Positions 1 through 12,827 of a stretch of 64,000 bases of DNA are shown one piece after another. The DNA is from Chrysomallon squamiferum (Eukaryota > Mollusca > Gastropoda > Neomphalida > Peltospiridae). Both the position numbers and the translations under genes were made by a program. The notes under the pieces are model-generated. The model had not been told where the DNA came from and did no database searches. It saw nothing but the letters and a program-made list of their open reading frames with translations. Position 1 is the first letter of the stretch, and every line of letters begins with the position of its first letter. The stretch lies in NCBI GenBank assembly GCA_012295275.1, contig CM022677.1, forward strand, positions 7,849,922 through 7,913,921. Direction: 5' to 3'.

Positions 1-8
1 TCCAAGAT

Positions 9-12
<4 letters not shown>

Positions 13-45
<33 letters not shown>
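13..45. repeat. (TA)n microsatellite
   Basis: An uninterrupted run of TA dinucleotides at the left edge of the window. Similar short TA runs occur at 24,078-24,102, 37,770-37,787 and 54,429-54,450. Confidence 0.95.
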
Positions 46-47
<2 letters not shown>

Positions 48-990
48 CAATATTTGTTATGATGCAAAACAGAAGTAAACTTAATAAAATATCAATGTTA
101 ACAGTGGTGCTGTTACTAAGATAGAACGTAATTTTCACTCAATTTATTCGTTTAAGCTGCACAGCTGCACTAAATAAAAACGTAAATTCTGTCAAGCAGT
201 CTTAAATATTAAAAAAAAAAAAATGCGCATCCAAACTAAATATGATATTATACATATAAATTAAATGATTAACCGGTAAAATATTGGTTATTGTATTTAA
301 AAACCTTTATTTGAAAATCTCCTCTGTATTTCTCAAAAAAGATGAAAAAAAAATATATATATATATATTCGTATAAACTTTGCCACGTATTAGAAAGAAA
401 AAAAAAAAAAAAAATAATAATAATAATAAACATCCAAAAAATAGAGAAAAGAAACATTAAGCTTAACCAGCAGCGCTGTTTATACGGCAAAATATATTCA
501 TTTTAAAATCGTCCCCTTTTCCTGTAATTTTTGTTGTTCTTTATTTTTTTATACATTTATTCAAGATCTGTTTTAGATAAGGTAGACTGTGCCGTAAGCA
601 GAAATTCATTAAAGAAATGTTTCTCATTTTCTTCTCTCCAGAAAAACAAACATCTTGAGAAAGAAATTTATTCTTTTGTCACAAAGGGCATATGTCATTC
701 CATTAATAGTAAATTTATGCTAAATAAAGTAATCATCTTATAAAATAACATAAATGTTAGTTTTGTCAACTTTCATTTTGTTTCTCAAATATTAATTAAA
801 TCTGTAAATTTGATAAAAATAAGACAATCAATATTTTTCTCTCCCATGTACAGGCTATATTATTACATTAAAGAAACTTAACAGCAAACATTAGTAAAAT
901 AATTAATTATTAAACGTTTTAGACAAAAGACTGAAGGAACCACTGAAGGAACCAGCTGCTCACTTAGAAATGACGTTTCGTTTGCAGCGT
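46..990. other. AT-rich non-coding stretch
   Basis: No exon with a protein-like reading frame is visible on either strand. The stretch holds a poly-A run near 210, an AT run near 353 and an A-run followed by ATA repeats near 395-430. The short open frames here are low in complexity (runs of I, F and K) and look accidental. Confidence 0.7.
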
Positions 991-999
991 CTTGCCTCT

Positions 1000-1640
1000 A
1001 GATACAATAACAACGGCAGGAACAACGCCGTTACGACGGCAAATATCGCGATATTAACACAAATAGTAATGCGGACACTAAGCAGCAAAAGAATAAGGAG
1101 AATACACCGAGAACGTTGATAACAACGTTGTTACGTTGGTAATGAGGGCGACATTAATAGAAAATAAAATAATATATTTTAATAGGTGATGTGCCCGCCC
1201 AGAAAGTATGAAGAAGAATTAATATAAAAGCCCTAAAGAATAATGAGAAATACTCGATGAAAGCTAGCAACGATATTTAATAGAAATAGTAACAATGTTT
1301 TTTAAGAAAGCATGAATAATAGTTAATAAAAAGCAAAAGAAAAAGGAGAAGTACACCTAGAACGTAGGGAACAACGTTACAACGGTAATGACGGCGACAT
1401 TAATAGAGATAATAATAATATATTTTAACATATGATGGGTGCGGTCAGAAAATAAGAATAACAGCGAATAAAAGACGAAAAGGAGTAAACCAATAACGTT
1501 AGGAACAACACCGGTACGATGGCAACGACGGCGACATTAATAGAAATTAATATATTTTAATAGGTGGTGAAAGTATGAGGAGTAATTATAATATCAGTGA
1601 TCGAATAAAATAAACGTTATCAGCATAATCTATAATTATC
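1000..1640. repeat. Satellite S, left array (about 135-bp unit)
   Basis: Diverged tandem copies recur at about 133-bp steps; the marker acattaatagaaa appears near 1,152, 1,400 and 1,533. Each unit also holds a CpG-containing part with an accggtacgatggcaacgac-like core, then an AT part with atatattttaataggtgatg. The same unit in the same orientation occurs at 52,860-54,200. CpG is enriched against a very AT-rich background. No protein frame persists across units. Confidence 0.8.
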
Positions 1641-2305
1641 AATATAATTTCTCTTTTTATATCACTTCTATAATCTAGTTATGTTAATAAGACAAAAGAC
1701 GTTAGTCTGGAAACAGCTGTTTTTTTTTTTTTTTTTTTTTTTTAAATATTCGGTTAATATTACTGCTTCACCTTTTTTTGTAATTTAGAGTGTAGTATTA
1801 GATCTGCATAACTGTGAAAAGGAATGTTATCGAAGAAATCCTAAATATCTAAATATCTAAAATATCATGTAAACTACAAAACTCTTTTTTCATTACGCCG
1901 TGTAAAAATCCTCACTGTAATAGTATTCCTAACAGAATATTCGTTATTACATTAAAATCAGCTACTAACAGTAATTTGTAGAGAACTACAGTCAAATATC
2001 ACGTTAATATATTTGTATCTTCTAGGCGTTACCATGCAGGAAGATATAATTTATAGTGCAGATAATAGAATTAGAATTACATAACTGTAAGATTGTTAAT
2101 TTAAAAAGGACACTATAGCAGAAATACTAAATATTTTTCAGTATATTTTACATGGCGGTGGAGCGCTGGTATTATTGTCATAAGTTATCTGCAGAAAATT
2201 ATTCATCTTATTAAAATATCACGTTAATGCTGTTTAGAATTAAGTATTTCCTTTCTCAGACCCCGTAACTTTTTCCTTTGCAATCTCTACCAGTGTAATT
2301 AAAGG
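1641..2305. other. Non-coding stretch with poly-T and dispersed repeat
   Basis: A poly-T tract lies at 1,721-1,743. The words aaaatatcacgtta and attacgccgtgtaaaa recur here and have relatives in the 18.5-19.5 and 50.8-51.9 kb repeats, so this is probably an older diverged copy of the same dispersed repeat. I see no exon. Confidence 0.5.
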
Positions 2306-2313
2306 CACATTAA

Positions 2314-2571
2314 CAGTGGAGTGCAGCGGGCGGGGGGGGACGAAGGTCTGTGGCCCTGGGCATCCAAATGGGGAGAACATCCAATCAGAGAAAAGAGGTT
2401 GATAAAATTGTGTGATTTGTATTTAAATCAATAAAGCGTTTATTTTATTTTGTTTTTAATATTCAAAATATCTTTCTTTCTCAAAATATTTATCGGTACT
2501 AGGCCTTGATTCCTTGTGGCATACCACCAAGGAGTTGACCCCGGGCATCACCAGACCTCTGCATGCCACTG
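2314..2571. mobile_element. hAT-type non-autonomous element (MITE) with 8-bp TSD
   Basis: The 258-bp element begins CAGTGGAGTGCAGCGGGC and its other end, read on the opposite strand, begins CAGTGGCATGCAGAGGTC, so the terminal inverted repeats match at 14 of 18 positions. It is flanked by a perfect 8-bp direct repeat, cacattaa, at 2,306-2,313 and 2,572-2,579. An 8-bp target site duplication and a CAGTG terminus are typical of the hAT superfamily. The interior is AT-rich with no transposase frame, so the element must have moved with enzyme supplied from elsewhere. It is more GC-rich at its ends than the surrounding DNA. Confidence 0.85.
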
Positions 2572-2579
2572 CACATTAA

Positions 2580-3960
2580 TCTGTATTTCTAGATATTTCT
2601 TAAAATAATCCTTCTCTTTATATGTTTATTGCCTTATAAAATATAACATCACTTCCCACGAACACTATCTATTTTAATATTATGATTGCAAAAGACGGGA
2701 ATTCTTAATAAAAATATCACGTACTTTTTGGCTCAGATGCTTGTAACACAAAGATAACTGCCGTTATCTCAAGTTATGGCTGAAAATTTGGTCAGAATGT
2801 GATAAAGTAAGCTAATATTTTTTTCTTTATCTGAATATCAGTTTTATCTTATAAACGGCTGTAATGGTAGCAGAACACTTTTTAAAAATAAATATGTTAG
2901 AAATACAGGAGAAATTAATGTAGTTTTCTGTTAGTTAAACGACAATCTTACAGTGATATCAAGAAATAAGAGGTTAATGTTTTAATGAGATTTAACAGTA
3001 TTAAAGAGTATAAAATGAAAAACGTTTTTATTTTGTCTTTGCCTCCGAAATTAGTCTTTTTTCTTTTAGATGACTTGAAACTAATATTGTAATCGAGACT
3101 CATTTCCGACTCGCACGTCACTTCGCGTCTGCTAGAAAACATTTTAATCTTCGTTTACAATTGAATTCGCTGATAAGAAATATTCACTTATTAATAATGT
3201 TAATGACATCAAGGGTAGGCATCATAAACAGAAACAAAAGAAAAAAAAAGAATAAAGAAAAACGATTGTGAATGCTCACGATTCGGAACTAAGGACCTCT
3301 AAGATTATAGTGTTTTTATCATATCTCATTTTCTAAAACAACAGAAATTTAAAGTCAACAAACTTTTTTTTAATTTTATTTTAATAATTAATTAATTAAT
3401 TTATTATTATTATTATTCCAGAAAATTTAAAATAAATAAATAAATAAATAAATAAATAAGAATGCAATATGGAAAGTAATACTGAACAATCTATGCATTT
3501 TTCATTATTAACAATGGAAAATATTTAAATATTGATTTTCCAAACCAGTTTCATTCACAATAAAAAATAAAAACTTATTTTAAAAAATATATGGTGTAAT
3601 AAGAGTATAATAATTTTATATCAACAGTGAAAAAGTAAATTGAGTAAAATGTACATTCTTCACAGTCCATAATTAATGGGACACTTACTAAGAGAAAAAA
3701 TATTTTTAATGTGTTATTACTTTCTCCTTATTTAAGTTTTTGGAAATCTCAATTTTAACTTTATAAAAAGCAACGTCCATAGTGAAAAGTGAAGTAAAAT
3801 GTTATTTTTGGGGGGTGTTTTTCTGTTAAAAAGGAAGAAGTGAGAACACCTGAAATTAATAAATGTGTCATTATCTACATGACAGACTGATATTGAAAAG
3901 AAGAGGTGTACAGTTTAAATCAACTTTTATTGTAAACAAGAAGCTCAGTAGATATGAAGA
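2580..3960. other. AT-rich non-coding stretch
   Basis: Contains small ATTA, TTA and AAAT repeats (3,380-3,460). An open frame on the minus strand at 2,948-3,142 has no recognisable domain, and nothing supports its being translated. Confidence 0.6.
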
Positions 3961-4560
3961 AAGATGGATGGGTTTCCAGGTAAGTGCTCTAATAAATTTA
4001 TTTTAAAAATGTCTATAAACACTGACAGATGAACAGATAGATGGAAAGGTGGATGATGGATTAATACATAGATGTAGATTATACAGACTGCATGAGAAAC
4101 AGTTAGACGGTAAAAATGGAATAATCAGATTTTGAAAGTGTGAAAGAAAATATATAAAGTTACGTAGATACAGTTTGTTTGTAGATGGGCAAACAGAAAG
4201 ACAGGATGTAATGTAGGTATGTAGACATAGTTAGATATGTAGGTAGTTAGGGAGTTGGGTAGATGATTGGTGGATGGTTATGTGTTGCAACATGCATGAA
4301 CGGACAAGATAAAAGAAAACTAGATAAGATAGAAGAAGCAGATAGGTAGGTAGATAGATAGGTTTGTGTATAGATAGATAACTCAGCAGGGTGATGGATA
4401 GATCCAAAGAGAGATAGAGATTGATGGATAGGAAGATGGGTAACTACATGTATATGGAAGTGCAGGTACATGTGTTAGATGTGCTAGAACGTATGTGAAT
4501 GAGAGTGTGCTTGTGTTATAAATGGACAGACATACAGAAACAGGTTGTAAGGTAGTTATG
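3961..4560. repeat. GATA/GATG-rich degenerate microsatellite
   Basis: An irregular run of agat, gatg and tagg words, with no constant unit length. It grades into the clean GA repeat that follows. Open frames across it are low in complexity. Confidence 0.7.
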
Positions 4561-4691
4561 CTTGGAGGTAGCAGCAGATATGGACAGATGATTTACTGAT
4601 GGTTATTGAAAGGAGGAGTTAATGTATATATCTTCATATGCATGTTTGTATGTATGTGTGTGTGTGTCTGTACATATCTATATATACATAC

Positions 4692-4794
<103 letters not shown>

Positions 4795-4799
4795 GGATG

Positions 4800-6150
4800 C
4801 ATGGAAAAGAATTTAGAGGAATATTTGGATTTATTAATTGAATATTTTTATATTATTAGACTGATTACTGGGGTTCAGATCTTTTGAAAAAGAATTAAAA
4901 TAGGGCTGGATTAAGACAGCAAATGTTATAATTGGACACATTGAAGACAAATTGTCATGAACTGATTTGATGTATCAATTTAAAATACAGAAATGGGTAA
5001 GAAAATATTAGTTTTATTTTTACATTCAACCCACAGTGATAGACATATAGTATCATTAAGTATGTTTTTCCTAGGAATAGTCTTGTCTTTAAAACTCCGC
5101 TTATTGTATTGTTAGATAAGTACATTTTTTCTTATTTTAATTAATAGAAAAAAAGTATATTTCAAAAATTAGCTGGTTGATATAGAGCTGTTAATATCTG
5201 ATAATAATACTTTTATGAATGTTATTTAAGAATGAAAAACCTGCTTAGGTTCAATACTTGTATATGTGTCAGTAATTATTAGAAAGTCTAATTAAATCAT
5301 TTATCAGAAATGGTCAGTGAAAATATTTGAATAAGAAGAATAAAATTTCATTTTTGATTGAAAGGTCTGCATTTAAAAATATTTTGCAGTAAAAACATAT
5401 AAGCTGATTGATGAAACAGAGAAACCAAAAATATTAATATATTTTCAGTGGTGACTAAAAGTTACACTGTTTATGAAAAGGTTACACAGAAATAGTTATT
5501 AACATTTTTGAATTTATTATATTTATTTATAGAATTTTAAGTAGTTTTGCACTAAATGTTGTGGTCTTTTTTATTTTATGGTTGTTACAGAATGTAATCC
5601 TTAAAATTGATATTCTTTTTCTGTGTCTGTCCATTTTTTGTTTTCCTAAATCATTTATTTTTCAACACTTAAATAACATACAGCTTACATTTTCAGACAC
5701 TCAATAAAATTATCAACCTTGATCGAGGAAGACACTGATCACTGTGATGGTCAAGGTGATAATGGCAGAGTTTACCCATAATAAACATTACAATGCCAAA
5801 TACTTTGACAAGGTAGCTAAACTTTTATTTCTTTGCTTTCTTTTCTCAACTTATTTGTCATTTTCGTCATGGTGATATGCAGCTGCTTGAACTTAAATGA
5901 TAAGATTTAGGTAGTGAATTTATATTTCATTGTTCCACAGTACATGTAACAGGCAGAGGTCCTTCCCTTCTTGTGACCACATTGCTGTATGAAACTTATC
6001 AGTGAACTCAGTAAAACGTCCAGCTGCATTTGCAATGAATAACCTTTTTTTAAATTATTTTAAATACATTTCTTAGTAATTCTTTGTGTTTTTCCAAAAT
6101 ATTTAAATTGCCACCTGACTTATTGGATTTATTATCCTTTTATTTTTGTT
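4800..6150. other. AT-rich non-coding stretch upstream of the first exon
   Basis: No exon-like frame is visible. The 3' end (6,130-6,153) becomes pyrimidine-rich and ends ttttgtttcag, a strong splice acceptor for the exon that follows, so part of this stretch is probably intron within a 5' UTR. Confidence 0.5.
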
Positions 6151-6153
6151 TCA

Positions 6154-6207
6154 GAATGGATGACAATAAACCTGCTGAATATGCAGAAAATGGTAGCAGT
6201 GAAAAGG
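6154..6207 (+). CDS. Candidate first coding exon, unknown protein
   Basis: The exon runs from a tttgtttcag acceptor to a gtaagt donor and carries an ATG one base after the acceptor. It reads MDDNKPAEYAENGSSEK, hydrophilic and acidic, ending in phase 0. An ATG directly after an acceptor fits a gene with a non-coding first exon. The next exon-like block at 6,894 can be read in phase from this donor. I do not recognise the protein. It lies upstream of, and on the same strand as, the thrombospondin-repeat exons at 12-13 kb, so it might be the start of that gene, but no continuous model could be built: the block at 8,153 closes the frame. Confidence 0.45.
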
Positions 6208-6893
6208 TAAGTAAAGATTTAATTATGTTTTGCTATCAAGTTTTCACACATGATCATAGTAAAATAAAATTAATAGATAAGAATGATGATTATTTATTTT
6301 AAGTACATGATCATTAGCCAGTAATTGTTAAGAAGTATGTTTTTGTAAGTTTGGTTAACAATAGGCATTTTTCCTTCTCAATTTTTACTAAAGTAAAAAC
6401 ATTAATTGTTGTGCATTTCATTTATTTATTTACTATTGGTCTTAATAAAAATCAAAATGAGCTTTTTAATCAGTTAAATAAAACACTTTTTAGATTTATC
6501 AAGTATAACAAACATACCTTCACTTTCTGTGTTCACACGTTACTATTACTGACAATATTAACTAGCAAAACATATATTTATTTATTTTCACTCTCCTATT
6601 TTCTTATCAACACTACAGCAGTTTAAAGATGGTGAATTTAAGGATTAATAGAGAAAATGTTTAAAAAACAAATATCTTTTCTTAAGGTTATGTTCAGCTT
6701 TGATTTGTGTATAATCATTTTAAATATGTAATGTACTACAGGAAATTAGTAAAACAGAGAGAAAACTATATATTTATATTATATATCAACATCAGTAACA
6801 AAATTAGAATTATATTTTAAAAGCTTGGTTGATCACATAATTTTATACAGGAATGTAATTTCATATTTTGTTTTATTTTCTTTCTTTCCTAAA

Positions 6894-6961
6894 GGCTAAA
6901 GGGTTATGCAACAGCTGCATCATTTGGAAAAGCTCTGGAGATGTCAAGGCAATACACAGAA
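6894..6961 (+). CDS. Candidate second exon
   Basis: A pyrimidine-rich tract ending cctaaag precedes a block that ends at a gtgaac donor-like site. Two acceptors six bases apart both continue phase 0 from the previous exon. One of the other frames gives GYATAASFGKALEMSRQYTE, which looks protein-like. Frame choice is uncertain and no family is recognised. The flanking stretch 6,208-6,893 is AT-rich and shows no exon. Confidence 0.3.
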
Positions 6962-7070
6962 GGTGAACTATCTTTTCATATTATTACCTGTCAGTTCTTA
7001 GTAATGAGCATCTAAGAAAACATAGTAACAGTAATTATTATGATAATAGTGGTGGTGATTATGCTAATGC

Positions 7071-7072
7071 TA

Positions 7073-7143
<71 letters not shown>

Positions 7144-7150
7144 TTATTAA
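7071..7150. repeat. (ATA)n/(TTA)n inverted microsatellite
   Basis: A run of ATA trinucleotides turns directly into a run of TTA trinucleotides, so the two halves are reverse complements and could fold into one long hairpin. It lies in a stretch (6,962-8,152) without other recognisable content. Confidence 0.9.
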
Positions 7151-8152
7151 GACAAATTTTTGTGTTAAGACAAAACTGTATTTTTATATCATATAGTTTA
7201 TTAATACTCAATGTTGATCCTAACAATTAAGGAAATCTATAATGTTTTTATAAAAAAGTTACCAATTCTTGCACTTTTTGTCATAATAAACCTTAACAGT
7301 TTTTAAGTAAAGTTATAAAGTTATGCACAAACATAGCAAAACTTAATAATCTTTTTAAAACAGATGTCATCATCACATCAATTTTATTACGGTATAATAA
7401 AATATGAAATGTTTTTAAAAATTCCAGCAGAATATAGAATTTTAATAATATCAAGGATATAACTTCAAAGTATAAGCTCAAGGACAGTTGTTTGACTTAA
7501 TTTTTTTATTAAGAAATTAATAATTAAAATTTAATTAGGAAATAAATATTCCTTTTTCATACTGGTAATAATTTTATAATAATATATCAAAGAAAATGTA
7601 ATCGTTTGTTTGTTTAATTCCATGTTATATCTTATGGGAAGTTGTTTTATATTTATATAATTAGATAAATATATCATTGAAAATATATTTCAGGTTAGCT
7701 ATTTTGAATTATATATATTTTTTTTTTTCATAGAATTCATAGAATGATACTTAGATACCAATAAATTAATATTATTTTTCAGGCCATATAATAAATTTGT
7801 GTTTTGTTGTTTGTTTGTTTGTAAAGTTGAAATTTATTTTCATTGTAATTAAAATATAAATAATTTGTACAGTCACATTTCTGTATTCATCTGTATTCTA
7901 TCCCAATTTTAGGATCATATATTATAATAATAGCTGGGATACCTGCCAAAACAGTCTGTTAGATCATTATAGAAGTTGAAGATTAAAGATGAAATAAAAA
8001 TGAATACAGATAAAACAAACTGTAAGCTGGAAACAATTTTGAGTTAGTTAATTGTGGCTAATCCAGCTTTACTTCCAAAATTGCTAAAATGTAATCTTGT
8101 TTTGCAAATTTAATTGTGCAAGCTGAAAATAAATCTTTTCTGGTTTTGCAGG

Positions 8153-8255
8153 TGATTATGAGAGAAAACCCTGAAGATGACAAATTCATCTGATACTGAT
8201 ACTAGACAGACAGAGGAAGTCAGTAAAACAGAAAACTGTTCTGAAGTTAGTGGTA
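8153..8255 (+). CDS. Doubtful exon-like block
   Basis: Starts after ttctggttttgcag, a good acceptor. From an internal ATG it reads MTNSSDTDTRQTEEVSKTEN and stays open to a gtatca site, with a Ser/Thr/Glu-rich composition. Read in phase from the preceding block, the frame hits a stop within eight codons. It may be an unrelated alternative start, a decayed exon, or chance. Confidence 0.25.
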
Positions 8256-9389
8256 TCAGTATGTTTTATAATAATAAATAATAGTAATGTGTTTAAGTAC
8301 ATATGAATGCAGGGCTTGTAATGGCTTAACTCATTAATTATAAGGTTTGCTCAGGCAAAGGATTTAGTCGTTTTTAAAGTTACTTTTGCTGCTTATCCAG
8401 ATAAATAAAGTCAGCATTACAACATTGTTAAAGTGTAATTCATTGATAATTTATAATAATTTTCCATGGCTGAGATATTTCTTCCCAAAGATTTTATTGT
8501 GAAATTAATAATATGCTTCTAGCCTGGAATAGGTAAACATTAGTTATTTAAGATTTAGAATAATAAGCTTGATGCTTATTTTTTTTATTTATTGTTATTG
8601 TTATTTTTATTTTATTAATTTTTATTTCTATATTTGTTTATTTAGATAAATCTGGCTAAAAAAAGGGGAATGTACAAAATCCACAAAATTGCCTGATCGT
8701 GAAATAATAGTAAGAAACAGAGACTAATACATAAAACAAAATAGTTGTATAAATATAGCTATCATACCATCAGCACAAACTTTGGCTCCAGCATTTCCAA
8801 GGATTTTCTTGACCAGCTTGGAAGACTTTTGAGGTAACTCTGTATGAAGTGTGAGAAGTATGCCCTGTGTATGATTTTTCAGAGAATGAGAGATAATTAT
8901 ATAAATAAATAAATATATAGATAGATAGATAGATAGATATAGTTATAAACAGACAGACAGAGGATAGATAGGTAAATGGACATAGTGATGAATGAATGGT
9001 TAGCTAGACAGGTAATAAGATTAAGCTACACCACAGGTTGATCAACAAACAGACAGATACATAGATAGACAAATAGCCAGAGAAACTAATGATGAAATAA
9101 AACAAATATATTTCAAATTAATTCGAAATTAGGAAAAGTAGCAATACCCTATGTATCCATCTGTTCATCTATCTTCAGTAACTATCTCTGTATGTAGGTA
9201 TTTCTATTTATCTATCATAATCTGTCTATCTGTCTATCTATCTAACCAATTAAATGTTATTATATTAATGTACTAATTAGCCATTCCCTTTGGAAATGTT
9301 GCCACCCCTACACCACGGTGAGGTTCAGTACACGTAGGGGATGTTAGTAATGGTTAGTATTTGGTTAATGGTTAGTTTTTTGTTAATGG

Positions 9390-9399
9390 TTAGTCTCTT

Positions 9400-9436
<37 letters not shown>

Positions 9437-9960
9437 GTGACTCTCTTTCTCTCTATCACTGTTTCTCTTTTCTCTCTTTCTCTATCTCTGTCTCTCTTGT
9501 CTCTCTATCTGTTTCTGTCTCTCTCTCTTTCTTTCTTGGTCTCTCTCTATATCTCTGTCTCTGTTTCTGTCTTTCTCCCTCTGTCTCTGTCTCTCTCTGA
9601 ATCTCACTTTTTCTCTCTGGTGTATCGCTTTCTCTCTATGACTCTCTCAGTATTTCTGTCTCTCTCTCTGTCTGTCTGACTCTCTCCCTGTCTCTATCTC
9701 TCTGTATTGCTATGTCCCTGTCTCTTTTTCTCTGTCTCTTTCTCCCTCTGTCTCTCTCTGTCCCTCTTCCTCTTTCTGTCTCTCTGACTCTCTTTCTCTT
9801 TTTCTCTCTGACTCACTCTTTCTCTCTGTCTGTCTCTCTGTCTCTCTTCCTCTCTCTGTGTCTCTGTCTCTCTTTCTCTGTCTGTCTGTCTTTGTATCTC
9901 TCTGTGTGTCTCTCTCTCTTTTTCTCTCTCTATCTCTCTCTAACTCGCTTTCTTCTCTCC
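9390..9960. repeat. Polypyrimidine (TC-rich) tract
   Basis: About 570 bases of almost pure C/T on this strand, made of TCTC, TCTG and TTTC words rather than a clean dinucleotide. The long open frames here (rich in S and L on one strand, R and E on the other) are artefacts of composition. The inverted counterpart at 35,050-35,310 is a shorter GA-rich tract. Confidence 0.9.
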
Positions 9961-10858
9961 ACACAAAATTAACAATTCTACCTAAAGCAACATTAACCAA
10001 CAGCAAAAGCAACAGCTATAACACCACTATTAGCAATAACAACAATAATAAAAATAGTAATAATTATGTACTACAATAACAATAATAACAATGTTAGCAA
10101 TAATATCAACAACAAAAATAAAAACAAACAAAATTGAAAGATAGATGAAACGCACACACACACAAGCTTAATTAAACTGAATTGATGTTACATACCACGC
10201 TCTAGAAATCATTATATTTGTGAAATTTAAATAACGTGTCAGTATGAAAAGGCTGAAAAACAGTATTTACATGTATTTGAAATTTTTATACTACATTTTT
10301 ACATTGAAATGAAATTTTCATGAAAACGTACAATCTTAGTTGTAGTGAAACCCAAATCTCTCTTTCTCTAATCATGATAAATAACATATACAAATTTTCA
10401 TGTATCAAAACGGAATTTCGTAATAAATTTAAATTCTTATTTTTATTCTGAATAGTATGAATGAATAAATATTAAGTTTTTTAGTAAAGAAACATTTTAA
10501 TTATATGAAATAAACTAAGAATGCACAAATAGAGATACTACTACTACTAATAATAATAATACTAATTAGTTAATTTCATAGACAAAGTAGTCTAAGGGAA
10601 ATAACTCTGTTGTCCATTAATAATAGGAATGAATATAACAATAATGATAACAGCATTAACAAAAACAAAACAAATTTTGAAAAAGGAAAATAAAATAATG
10701 GTATATTTTCTAATTTAGATTTGTTTCATTTAATTCATTTAGTTAAGTTCTAAAGAAATGCTGTTTAATTATTCAGCAAAGTTAAGAAAAAATAATTCTA
10801 ATAAAAAAATTATTCACAGAATAGAAGATTGTAACAGCAGAACAATAAAAAAAATAGT
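9961..10858. other. Non-coding part of duplication A
   Basis: AT-rich, with AAT and AAC words. No exon is visible. It matches 34,330-35,045 in inverted orientation. Contains one aagggaaataactct motif near 10,597 of the kind discussed at 33.8 kb. Confidence 0.6.
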
Positions 10859-11245
10859 TTAAGAAATAAAACTCATTCCCCCTGCCCTCCTGCCCTAGTC
10901 CCTCTCACGCCGGCTGTCCACCCCGCCCTCAGACAGCTTGTGAAGGTACAGGGGGGTGCAGACAGCCAGCATACAGGGGACTAGGGCAGGGGCGGATAGA
11001 TAAAAATTGTTGAGAACACTTTCCCCTGGCAGACAGCCCATGCTTCCGGGGTAGGGCGGGTGGGCATGTGTTCAACTCACCTTTTCTGTCTGGGACCCTA
11101 AACTCACCCGTTTTTATCCTACCCACCCCCCCTGCCCTAGTCACCCACACACCGACTGTCTGTCCTGCATATGGATGGAGCTACTGATAAACACAGGCTG
11201 AAGTTTGTACAAGCACTAGGGGCTTTTAAGATTAAACTGGTAATT
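10859..11245. repeat. GC-rich repeated segment (cccctgccctagtc words)
   Basis: An island of high GC made of repeated words such as ccccctgccctagtc and cagacagc. Matching pieces occur at 33,540-33,760 and 34,255-34,335. The open frame on the minus strand (10,929-11,150) resembles no known protein and changes between copies, so I treat it as repeat sequence. Confidence 0.6.
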
Positions 11246-12084
11246 AAATATTAAAAAAAGTAATATTGTTTTTGTTTACTGCCTGAAAATATAGAAACTT
11301 ATCTAGTGATCATATATTGCAATTACTGATAGTGACTTCAGGATCTATCTGATCTATCTATCTATCTATCTATCTGTATATATACACATACATACACATA
11401 CACACATGCATGCATGCACTCACACACTGTGTGATAGAGGTAAGCTGCTGAAAATGGACTGAATATTGATGAGGATAAAAAAATATATATGAATCCATGG
11501 TTTGTGTTTACATTGGTGTGTGTGTTGCTGTACACATTTGCATACAAAAACACACATACACATACAAACACATAAATTAAGTTATGCATTTCTTTCTTTT
11601 TTATTTGTTTGTCATCCACTTTCCAATCCAGTGCCTCCTGCAAGCATTATTAGAGATTTTAAAGTTTAACTTTGTAATATGATTTTAAATAATTACATAT
11701 ATTTATATTGTCAAACAATTTATATTTGTTAAACAGTTTACACAAATACTTTGAGGTATAAATAATTTTTAATGATCTGTGTAACATTAATTCATAGATA
11801 ATTTTGCATATCTGATCAATAACCTGTCTTAAAGATATTAATATATCTTGGAATTAGATCCTCACCAGCTCATGTATTGACAGCAGCAGACTATTCTGTA
11901 CTGGCAGAACAACTGAAACACTCACTAAGCTTTGTGCAGGCAAGTTAATCTGACATTCAACTTCTACATAAACGAAAATCATCTCAGTACTAGATTTCAA
12001 GCGCAATTAAAAACTGTTTAATTCTCATTTTTAATATATTTATTTATATACTAATTTATTTATTCTTTAATTTCATGCTTATAG

Positions 12085-12235
12085 TTGATGGTGCCTGATC
12101 TGCATGGTCACTTCAGAGACTGGGTAGTTGTAGTGAAATGTGGTAGAGACACTAGAATAAGATTTGAGATACAAACATGCACAGATACGAAGAGAAATTT
12201 TCAAGAAGCATGTGAAACAAATGTCTTATGTCCAG
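12085..12235 (+). pseudogene. Thrombospondin type-1 repeat exon, decayed (copy A)
   Basis: Bounded by ttcatgcttatag and a gtaaga donor. One frame gives the start of a TSR, DGA-stop-SAWSLQRLGSCSE, and after a two-base deletion relative to the inverted copy it continues CGRDTRIRFEIQTC and EACETNVLCP. The WSxWS-like start, the C-G-R-x-T-R core and the later cysteines are the hallmarks of the TSR fold of extracellular adhesion proteins. The first tryptophan codon is TGA (12,096-12,098). With a stop and a frameshift, the exon cannot encode an intact domain as assembled. Its pair is at 32,503-32,693 on the other strand. Confidence 0.75.
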
Positions 12236-12827
12236 GTAAGAAGCAATAATTATATTGATACTGTAATTTTCTTTTAAACAGATTATGTACAGACAGATGG
12301 GCATCTTGTTTCCTGTGAGGTCTTTATGCATCTATTGTATTCTAAGATGACAATAAATAACAATCTCTAGATTGTGAGTAAAGGTGTTGTCACTAAATAA
12401 TGTGAGGAATAAAATTACTTCTCTGCCTACAAAAGTGAAAAATGACTCAAATAATAAAATATTTATTTCACTAAAAAAGAAATATAGCTGTTTCAGTTGT
12501 TAATGGTTTGGTGAAACTTTAAGGCTAATGAATTACTTTAGGTTTGTTGATAATCACAATAGTAAAGCATTAACCAGCACGTTTTACAAAATCGAAGTGT
12601 TATTTACTTGATTTTCTTTTAACGTTACATTAAAAAATTTGCTATAACTTTTCTTTGATTAAGATATTAATATATCTTGGAATATCTTGTACAGTCTGAA
12701 CATATATTTGTTATTTAATTAAGACAATAAAATATTTGGGTTCTTCTCAAAAGAAATCTCTATAACTGTTATTATGTTTGTAAGTTATTCATATATGAGT
12801 AAAAATGATTTATATTTTGTTTTGTAG

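Larger units (their letters stand above)
8850..12640 (+). repeat. Inverted duplication A, left arm
   Basis: The reverse complement of this segment is found in the same order at 32,180-35,520. Matching landmarks include the tail near 8,870 with 35,500, the words around the gcgtg/cacgc site near 10,200 with 35,020, the 11.4-11.6 kb block with 33.2-33.4 kb, the TSR exon at 12.1 kb with 32.6 kb, and the 12,340-12,540 block with 32,220-32,390. Identity in single-copy stretches is high by eye, with many small indels, while the microsatellites within differ freely in length. The arms are about 19.5 kb apart. Confidence 0.88.

Noticed and set aside
9341-10012. Serine/leucine- and arginine/glutamate-rich open frames
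   Set aside because: They are the two strands of a polypyrimidine tract with no stop codons by composition.
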